NCBI RefSeq assembly: GCF_019397265.1
Contig: NZ_CP068985.1
Location: forward strand, 5,250,501-5,314,500
Reading direction: 5' to 3'
From: Nonomuraea coxensis DSM 45129
GTDB taxonomy: Bacteria > Actinomycetota > Actinomycetes > Streptosporangiales > Streptosporangiaceae
DNA: 64,000 bases
Shown here piece by piece: positions 58,649 to 64,000 of this stretch. Below the pieces are notes generated by a model. The model was not told the DNA's origin, made no database searches, and saw only the letters and a program-made list of their open reading frames with translations. The position numbers were made by a program, and so were the translations under genes. Position 1 is the stretch's first letter. Each line of letters opens with the position of its first letter.

Positions 58649-59467
58649 ATGACGGAGCAGGCGCCGCAGGGCGTAGACCCCCACATCCCCAACGCGGCCC
58701 GCATGTACGACTACTTCCTGGGCGGCAAGGACAACTTCAAGGCCGACCGCGACCTCGGCGACATGGTGCTCGGCGTCATGCCCGAAGTCCGCGACGGCAC
58801 CCGGGAGAACCGCGCGTTCATCGGCCGCATGGTCCGTTACCTGTGCGAGCAAGGCATCACGCAGTTCCTCGACCTGGGCTCGGGTCTGCCGACCCAGGAG
58901 AACGTGCACGAGGTCGCCCACCGGATCGTTCCCGAGGCCCGCGTGGTCTACGTCGACAACGACCCCGTGGTGGCCACGCACGGCCGGGCGCTGCTGGCCG
59001 ACCCCAACCGGGTGGCCATGGTGCTGGGCGACGTGCGCCGGCCGGAGGAGATCCTGTCCGACCCCGAGGTGCGCGGGCTGCTCGACTTCTCCCGGCCCGT
59101 AGCCGTGCTCATGATGTTCATCCTGCACTTCGTGCCGGACGAGGAGGACCCGCACGGCTTCCTGGCCGCCTACCGCGACGCGCTGGCCCCGGGCAGCTAC
59201 CTCGCCATCTCCCACATGGGCAACGACGTGGCCACCGAGCGGGCCGCCCGCATCGCCGGGTTCTACCGGCAGTCGGGGATGCCGTTCACGCCGCGGCCGG
59301 GCAAGAAAATCGAGTCCTTCTTCGGCGACTTCGAGCTGATCCCGCCGGGTCTCGCCAACGGGCTCGGGCCGGCCGTGTGGCCGTTCGCCGACCCCGCCCA
59401 CCCGACGATCGTGGACGAGGAGACGGCCCGCATGGGCTACGCGGGCATCGCCCGCAAGCTGCGCTGA
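58649..59467 (+). CDS. SAM-dependent methyltransferase of the PF04672 (SAV2177-like) family
   Basis: A 272-residue protein, start at ATG 58649; GTG 58634 is possible and neither has a good ribosome binding site. Family marks: NAARMYDYFLGGKDNFKADR near the N-terminus, motif I FLDLGSGLPTQENVHEVA, then VVYVDNDPVVATHGRALL, and MMFILHFVPDEEDPH. These proteins are abundant in Streptomyces and Streptosporangiales, and their targets are mostly unknown. It follows the orphan kinase by 32 bp, possibly co-transcribed. Confidence 0.9.
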   Translation: MTEQAPQGVDPHIPNAARMYDYFLGGKDNFKADRDLGDMVLGVMPEVRDGTRENRAFIGRMVRYLCEQGITQFLDLGSGLPTQENVHEVAHRIVPEARVVYVDNDPVVATHGRALLADPNRVAMVLGDVRRPEEILSDPEVRGLLDFSRPVAVLMMFILHFVPDEEDPHGFLAAYRDALAPGSYLAISHMGNDVATERAARIAGFYRQSGMPFTPRPGKKIESFFGDFELIPPGLANGLGPAVWPFADPAHPTIVDEETARMGYAGIARKLR

Positions 59468-59765
59468 GAACGTCCCCCATGAGCGCACGACCGGCTCAAG
59501 CACCTCGTCCGTAGGCGGGACACCCTTGTCGATCAGATGCTTGGTCACGAGCGCCTCGCCGATGTCGGCCACGTCGCGCCCTTCCTGCTCGGCGTCCGGG
59601 CCGCCAGGCGCCGCCTGCTGGGGGACCCGCTGACGCACCGGGACCTGCTCTCCCGGGTCTCGGTCCTGGGCACCGTACTGGCGGTCGCGGCAGGGGTGCC
59701 GCTCACGCGGGTGCGGCCGGTCCGGGCGCTGAGCCCTGGACCGGCCGGACCGGACGGGGCGTGGG
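59468..59765. other. 298-bp gap with coding-like composition but no acceptable gene
   Basis: Between the methyltransferase stop and the dctA stop the + strand frame through 59537 stays open after a TGA near 59480, with high third-position GC (HDRLKHLVRRRDTL, GHVAPFLLGVRAARRRLL), and runs into antisense of dctA without a sensible end. The minus strand also has an open stretch. I recognise no family. It may be a gene remnant. Confidence 0.3.
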
Positions 59766-61112
59766 TCAGGCGCGGGCCATCTCCCGCTCCCCGGCGTCGG
59801 GTTCGGGACGCTCACCAGCGGCCTCGTCCTCGTCCTCGTCGAGAAGGGTGGCCTCGTCGAACGGGGCCCGGCCCGACAGCACCTCGCCGGCGCGCTCCCG
59901 GTCGAAGTCGCCGGTCCAGGTGCCGACGAGGACCGTCGCCACGGCGTTGCCGGCGAAGTTCGTCAGCGCCCGCGCCTCGGACATGAAGCGGTCGATGCCG
60001 ACGATGAGGCCGACGCCGTCCACCAGCTCGGGCCGGTGCGCCTGCAGGCCGCCCGCCAGGGTGGCGAGGCCCGCGCCGGTCACGCCCGCCGCGCCCTTGG
60101 AGGCGATCATCATGAACAGCAGCAGCGCCACCTGCTCGCCGAACTCCAGCGGCGAGCCGGTCGCGGTGGCGATGAACAGCGTGGCCATGGTGAGGTAGGT
60201 GGCGGTGCCGTCGAGGTTGAAGGAGTAGCCGGTCGGGACGGTGATGCCCGCGACGGTCCTGCTGACGCCCAGGTGCTCCATCTTGGCGATGAGCCGCGGC
60301 AGCGCGGTCTCGGAGGAGGACGTCGAGAGGATCAGCAGGAACTCACGGCCGAGGTAGCGCAGCAGCGACCACAGGTTGATCCGGGCGACCAGCCACAGCA
60401 TCGGGCCGAGCACCATGCCCACGAAGAGCACGCAGGTGGTGTAGAAGGCGATCATGATGATCGCGAGGCTCTTCAGCGCCTCGATGCCGGTGGCGCCCAC
60501 GACGGCCGCGATCGCGCCGAACGCCCCCACGGGCGCGGCCCACATGATCATGGCGAGGATGCGGAAGACGAGCCGCTGCAGGTGCTCGACGCCGCGCAGG
60601 ATCGGCTTGCCCTTGTCCCCCATGGCCTGGAGCGCGAAGCCGGTCAGCAGCGCCACCAGCAGCGCCTGCAGCACCGACCCCGCGGTCAGGGACGACAGCA
60701 GCGTGTCGGGGATGATGCCGAGCAGGAAGTCGACGGTGCCGCTCTCGGCGCCCTTGGCCGCCTCCGCCTCGGCCGCCTGCCGGGCGGTGTCGGTGAGCCG
60801 CAGCCCCTCGCCCGGGTGGATGACGTTGCCCACGACCAGGCCGATGAGCAGGGCGACCGTGGACATCACCAGGAAGTAGCCGAGCGCCAGGCCGCCGACC
60901 TTGCCGACCTTGGCGGCCTGGCTCACCGAGCCGACGCCGAGCACGATCGTGCAGAAGATGATCGGCCCGATCAGTATCTTGATGAGGGCGACGAACCCGG
61001 TGCCGAGGGGTTTGAGCGCCTGGCCGGCCTCCGGCCAGACGAACCCGACCAGGATCCCGAGCAGGACCGCCCCGATGACGGCCAGGTACAGATAACGTGT
61101 GCGATCGCGCAT
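59766..61112 (-). CDS. dctA: C4-dicarboxylate / amino acid:cation symporter (DctA/GltP family)
   Basis: A 448-residue secondary transporter with eight TM helices and two hairpin loops. Family signatures: IKILIGPIIFCTIVLGVGS, the Ser-rich STSSSETALPRLI of hairpin 1, the NMDGT-like substrate motif as YSFNLDGTATYL, and NFAGNAVATVLVG in TM8. The C-terminal acidic tail (LLDEDEDEAAGE) is unusual. It is divergent from a DcuS/CitA-like kinase and regulator pair, so C4-dicarboxylates such as succinate, fumarate or malate are more likely than glutamate. A CRP-type site lies between them. Confidence 0.9.
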   Translation of the reverse strand: MRDRTRYLYLAVIGAVLLGILVGFVWPEAGQALKPLGTGFVALIKILIGPIIFCTIVLGVGSVSQAAKVGKVGGLALGYFLVMSTVALLIGLVVGNVIHPGEGLRLTDTARQAAEAEAAKGAESGTVDFLLGIIPDTLLSSLTAGSVLQALLVALLTGFALQAMGDKGKPILRGVEHLQRLVFRILAMIMWAAPVGAFGAIAAVVGATGIEALKSLAIIMIAFYTTCVLFVGMVLGPMLWLVARINLWSLLRYLGREFLLILSTSSSETALPRLIAKMEHLGVSRTVAGITVPTGYSFNLDGTATYLTMATLFIATATGSPLEFGEQVALLLFMMIASKGAAGVTGAGLATLAGGLQAHRPELVDGVGLIVGIDRFMSEARALTNFAGNAVATVLVGTWTGDFDRERAGEVLSGRAPFDEATLLDEDEDEAAGERPEPDAGEREMARA

Positions 61113-61172
61113 GGGGGGTTGTCTCCAGCCACTGCGGACAGATGTTCCAGTGGTGCGACTATGCGCGGCCTA

Positions 61173-61188
61173 CGTGACCCAGGTCACG
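61173..61188. promoter_or_regulatory. CRP-type palindrome in the dctA / dctSR divergent promoter
   Basis: CGTGACC-CA-GGTCACG is a perfect inverted repeat that also fits the CRP/FNR core GTGA-N6-TCAC. It lies 61 bp before dctA and 50 bp before the kinase start, well placed for catabolite activation of either promoter. Confidence 0.6.
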
Positions 61189-61237
61189 ATTGAGTAAGTT
61201 ACGTTCACCACCAAAGCCGGAAAAAGGTGTTCTCACC

Positions 61238-62743
61238 ATGCGTCGCTGGAGCCTGGCCGGCCAGATGCTGGTCCTGCAACTGCTCGTGGTCGCGGTCACC
61301 GCGGCGGGCGGCGCCGTGCTCGCCCTGGTGCAGGCGCACCGGCTGCTCACCGACGACGCCGGGCACCGGGCCACGGCCGTGGCGGTCAGCGTGGCCGCCT
61401 CCCCCGAGGTCGCCGACGCCCTGGACGACGCCGACCCGAGCGCGCGGCTGCAGCCCTTCGCCGAGCGGGTGCGGCTGAGCACGGGCGTCGACTTCATCAC
61501 CATCATGCGGCCGGACGGCACCCGGCTCAGCCACCCCCACCGCTACGAGATCGGCCGGCGCTTCCTCGGCAACACCGGCCCCGCGCTGCGCGGCGAGACG
61601 TTCACCGAGACCTACACCGGCACGCTCGGCCCGTCCGAGCGGGCCGTCACCCCCGTCCTGTCGGGCGGCCGGGTGGTGGCCCTGGTCAGCGCCGGGATCA
61701 CGGTGGACAGGATCAGCGCCATGCTGCGCGGCCAGCTCGGCTGGGGCGGCCTGCTCGTGGCGCTCGCGCTCGGGCTGGGCGCGGCCGGCACGTGGCTGGT
61801 GACCGCCCGGCTGCGCCGCCAGACGCACGGGCTCGGCCCGGTGGAGCTGGGCCGCATCCACGAGCACCACGACGCGGTCCTGCACGCCGTCCGCGAGGGC
61901 CTGCTGCTGGTCGGCGCGGACGGCACGCTGACGCTGTGCAACGACGCCGCCCGGCTGCTGCTCGGCCTGCCCGCCGACGCCGAGGGCCGGCACGTGGACG
62001 AGCTGGGCCTGGCCGAGCTGCCGGCCGCCGGCGAGGAGCGGGTCCACCTGGTGGGCGAGCGGGTCCTCGCGGTCAACAGCGCCGCGAGCAGGCTCGGCCG
62101 GGTGGTGACCGTACGCGACACCACCGAGCTGCAGGCGCTGACCGGCCAGCTCGACGCCGAGCGCGGATTCGCCGAGTCGCTGCGCTCGGCCGCGCACGAG
62201 GCCGCCAACCGGCTGCACACCGTGATCACGCTGGTCGAGCTGGGCCGCGCCGAGGAGGCCGTCGCCCTCGGCACCGCCGAGCTGCGCGCGGCGCAGGAGC
62301 TGACCGACCGCGTGATGGGCGCGGTCCGCGAACCGGTGCTCGCGGCGCTGCTGCTCGGCAAGAGCGCCGAGGCCGCCGAGCGCGGCGTCGAGCTGGTGAT
62401 CGTCCACGAGGGCGGCGAGGACGAGCCGCTCGACGACTGGGGCCTCGACCCGCGCGCGCTGGTCACGATCGCCGGCAACCTCATCGACAACGCCATCGAC
62501 GCGGGCACCCGCGTCGAGGTGCGGCTCGGTTCGGACGGCGGCCGGGCCGTCATCAGGGTCGCCGACGACGGTCCCGGGCTCGCGGGACCGGCCGCCTTCG
62601 CCAGGGGCTGGACCACCAAGGGCGACGGCCGCGGCCTCGGCCTGGCGCTGGTCGGGCAGGCGGTGCGGCGGCTCGGCGGGGAGATCGAGGTGCGCGGGTC
62701 GGCGTTCACCGTCCGGCTGCCGATCCCGGAGCGCGTCCGATGA
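61238..62743 (+). CDS. dctS: DcuS/CitA-family sensor histidine kinase
   Basis: A 501-residue kinase from ATG 61238 (AAAAAGG upstream). TM1 (about 8-30), extracytoplasmic PAS-like PDC domain (about 33-170) with FITIMRPDGTRLSHPHRYEIGR, TM2 (about 170-190), cytoplasmic PAS (about 205-290), the DcuS-type H box SAAHEAANRLHTVI (His about 328), and HATPase_c with GNLIDNAID, ADDGPGL and DGRGLGLAL. This family senses citrate or C4-dicarboxylates outside the cell. It overlaps its response regulator (ATGA) and is divergent from dctA. Confidence 0.92.
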   Translation: MRRWSLAGQMLVLQLLVVAVTAAGGAVLALVQAHRLLTDDAGHRATAVAVSVAASPEVADALDDADPSARLQPFAERVRLSTGVDFITIMRPDGTRLSHPHRYEIGRRFLGNTGPALRGETFTETYTGTLGPSERAVTPVLSGGRVVALVSAGITVDRISAMLRGQLGWGGLLVALALGLGAAGTWLVTARLRRQTHGLGPVELGRIHEHHDAVLHAVREGLLLVGADGTLTLCNDAARLLLGLPADAEGRHVDELGLAELPAAGEERVHLVGERVLAVNSAASRLGRVVTVRDTTELQALTGQLDAERGFAESLRSAAHEAANRLHTVITLVELGRAEEAVALGTAELRAAQELTDRVMGAVREPVLAALLLGKSAEAAERGVELVIVHEGGEDEPLDDWGLDPRALVTIAGNLIDNAIDAGTRVEVRLGSDGGRAVIRVADDGPGLAGPAAFARGWTTKGDGRGLGLALVGQAVRRLGGEIEVRGSAFTVRLPIPERVR

Positions 62744-63417
62744 CCCGCCCCGCGATCTCCGTCCTGGTCGTCGAGGACGAGGAGATCACCGCCGAGGCCA
62801 ACCGCGTCTACGTCGAGCGGGTGCCCGGCTTCGCGGTCGCCGGGGTGGCCCGCTCCGGCGGCGAGGCGCTGCGCTTCCTGCGCCGCCGGCCGGTGGACCT
62901 CGTCCTGCTCGACCTGTACCTGCCGGACCTGCACGGGCTGGAGGTGGTGCGGGCCATCCGGGCGGGCGGCCTGATGTGCGACGTCATCGCCGTCACCTCG
63001 GCCCGCGACCTCGCGATGGTGCGCTCGGCGGTGTCGCTCGGCGTCTCTCAATACCTGCTCAAGCCGTTCACGTACGCCACGCTGCTGGAGAAGCTCACCC
63101 GCTACGCCCGCTTCAAGGACGAGGCCGGGGTCGCGGCCGGCCAGGGCGACGTGGACCGCGTGCTCGGCACGCTGCGCGGCAGCTCCGGCCTGCCGAAGGG
63201 ACTCTCCAGGGACACCCTGGACGCGGTCGCGGCCGAGCTGCGCGGGCGGCCCGGCGGCATGGCCGCGCAGGCGGTGGCCGACGCGATCGGGGTGTCCCGC
63301 GTGACCGCCCGCCGCTACCTGGAACACCTGGTCGAGCTGGGTACGGCGGTCCGCATGCCGCAGTACGGCGCGGTGGGGCGTCCAGAACTGCTCTACCGGA
63401 TCCCCATGGAGCGTTAA
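62740..63417 (+). CDS. dctR: DcuR/CitB-family response regulator
   Basis: A 225-residue regulator. Receiver domain: acidic residues in VLVVEDEEI, phospho-acceptor in LVLLDLYLPDL (about D57), Thr in VIAVTSARD, Lys in YLLKPFTY. The C-terminal HTH (about 160-220) contains MAAQAVADAIGVSRVTARRYLEHLVE, typical of the CitB family. It starts at ATG 62740 inside the kinase stop and should activate dctA across the divergent promoter. Confidence 0.93.
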   Translation: MTRPAISVLVVEDEEITAEANRVYVERVPGFAVAGVARSGGEALRFLRRRPVDLVLLDLYLPDLHGLEVVRAIRAGGLMCDVIAVTSARDLAMVRSAVSLGVSQYLLKPFTYATLLEKLTRYARFKDEAGVAAGQGDVDRVLGTLRGSSGLPKGLSRDTLDAVAAELRGRPGGMAAQAVADAIGVSRVTARRYLEHLVELGTAVRMPQYGAVGRPELLYRIPMER

Positions 63418-63446
63418 TGACGGTGACGCCGGGCGTTCAATCCGGA

Positions 63447-63483
63447 CCTCTAGCTTCTGGTTGCCATCAGAAGCTTTGAGGAG
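63447..63483 (+). promoter_or_regulatory. Hairpin that sequesters the ribosome binding site of the neuA-like gene
   Basis: AGCTTCTG (63452-63459) and CAGAAGCT (63468-63475) form a perfect 8-bp stem with an 8-nt loop. Below it, after a 1x2 internal loop, CCTC (63447-63450) pairs with GAGG (63478-63481), which is most of the Shine-Dalgarno GAGGAG (63478-63483). Opening of this 12-bp structure would be needed for efficient translation from TTG 63490. Confidence 0.6.
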
Positions 63484-63489
63484 ATACCG

Positions 63490-64000
63490 TTGCGAGTCTT
63501 GGCAGTAGTTCCCGCCCGCGGAGGTTCGGCGGGCGTTCCCCTGAAGAACCTCGCCCTGGTCGGGGGCGTGCCGCTGGTGACCAGAGCCGTGCGCGCCTGC
63601 CTGGCCGCCGAGCTCGTGGACCAGGTCGTGGTCAGCACCGACCACGACGGCATCGCGGCGACCGCCCGCGAGGCGGGCGCGCTGGTGGTGGAGCGGCCCG
63701 CCGAGCTCAGCGGCGCGACCGCCTCCAGCGAGTCGGCGGTGCTGCACGCGCTCGACGCGCTCGGCGCGGACCCCGAGGTCGTCGTGCTCGTCCAGTGCAC
63801 GAGCGCGTTCATCGACCCGGAGGACCTGTCGGCCGCCGTGCGGAGGGTCCTCGACGGCGAGGCCGACTCGGTGGTGTCCGGGCTGCCGACGCACGAGTTC
63901 CTCTGGACGGCCGCGGGCGCGGGCGTCAACCACGACCCGGCCGTCCGCCCGCGCCGGCAGGACCGTGAGCCCCAGTTCCGCGAGAACGGCGCGTTCTACG
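63490..64000 (+). CDS. neuA: CMP-N-acetylneuraminate synthetase-like cytidylyltransferase (3' end outside window)
   Basis: 170 codons from TTG 63490 (GAGGAG 6 nt upstream) to the window edge. The nucleotide-binding start MRVLAVVPARGGSAGVPLKN matches the sialic acid cytidylyltransferase loop, except that the Lys of RGGSKG is Ala. Further family marks: VVVSTDHDGIAATAREAGA, VVLVQCTSAFIDPEDL and QFRENGAFY. It would activate sialic acid or a related nonulosonic acid with CTP for surface glycans; actinobacterial relatives are sometimes fused to a phosphatase domain, which cannot be checked here. Further pathway genes may follow outside the window. Confidence 0.88.
   Translation, partial: MRVLAVVPARGGSAGVPLKNLALVGGVPLVTRAVRACLAAELVDQVVVSTDHDGIAATAREAGALVVERPAELSGATASSESAVLHALDALGADPEVVVLVQCTSAFIDPEDLSAAVRRVLDGEADSVVSGLPTHEFLWTAAGAGVNHDPAVRPRRQDREPQFRENGAFY

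Overview
The window is about 64 kb of very GC-rich, densely coding DNA with strong third-position G/C bias, many GTG/TTG starts and short overlaps between genes. It looks like an Actinomycetota chromosome. A complete Entner-Doudoroff operon, a PF04672-type methyltransferase, a form-I CO dehydrogenase, a CYP102 and many small divergent regulator/target pairs fit Streptosporangiales such as Nonomuraea best; that placement is inference. I saw no rRNA, tRNA, CRISPR array, transposase or phage gene.

Layout. 1-9.8 kb: cell envelope and signalling (LolA-like protein divergent from an OmpR-type two-component pair, LysR regulator, membrane zinc metallopeptidase, LCP wall-polymer transferase, membrane-embedded spermidine-synthase-like protein). 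9.9-19.6 kb: a cytosolic-looking subtilase, a DrrAB-type exporter with its TetR, a one-domain voltage-gated channel whose filter looks calcium-selective, a ribosomal protein S4 divergent from a DUF2470 protein across an iron box, an ABC-F protein with its TetR, and a ROK regulator. 19.7-25 kb: Entner-Doudoroff operon zwf-edd-(52-codon ORF)-glk-eda. 25-30.4 kb: LysR regulator divergent from coxM-coxS-coxL-coxF (aerobic CO dehydrogenase). 30.5-35.2 kb: IclR regulator, a degenerate P450-like protein, and a receptor Ser/Thr kinase with RTGP repeats. 35.2-41.9 kb: sugar-acid and sugar metabolism (hydroxyacid dehydrogenase, two PfkB kinases, MFS transporter, LacI regulator, lone sugar-importer ATPase). 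41.9-48 kb: a chimera of an S51/cyanophycinase-like domain with a cysteinyl-tRNA-synthetase tail, a membrane acyltransferase, a cation exporter, an acyl-CoA dehydrogenase and an ACT protein. 48.2-52.3 kb: CYP102-type self-sufficient P450 and its TetR repressor with two perfect operators. 52.3-57.2 kb: secreted beta-helix protein and a damaged maltodextrin locus: a frameshifted GH13 gene preceded by the last 17 codons of a lost MalG-type permease, facing an intact alpha-glucosidase. 57.3-64 kb: orphan histidine kinase, methyltransferase, a C4-dicarboxylate transporter divergent from its DcuS/DcuR-like pair, and the 5' part of a CMP-sialic-acid-synthetase-like gene behind a hairpin that can hide its ribosome binding site.

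How it fits together. Much of the window is carbon and energy supply: glucose through Entner-Doudoroff, ketodeoxygluconate that could enter at KDPG through the KdgK-like kinase and Eda, CO as an electron source, C4-dicarboxylates and maltodextrins. Nearly every catabolic block has its own divergent regulator, and several of these junctions contain recognisable palindromes.
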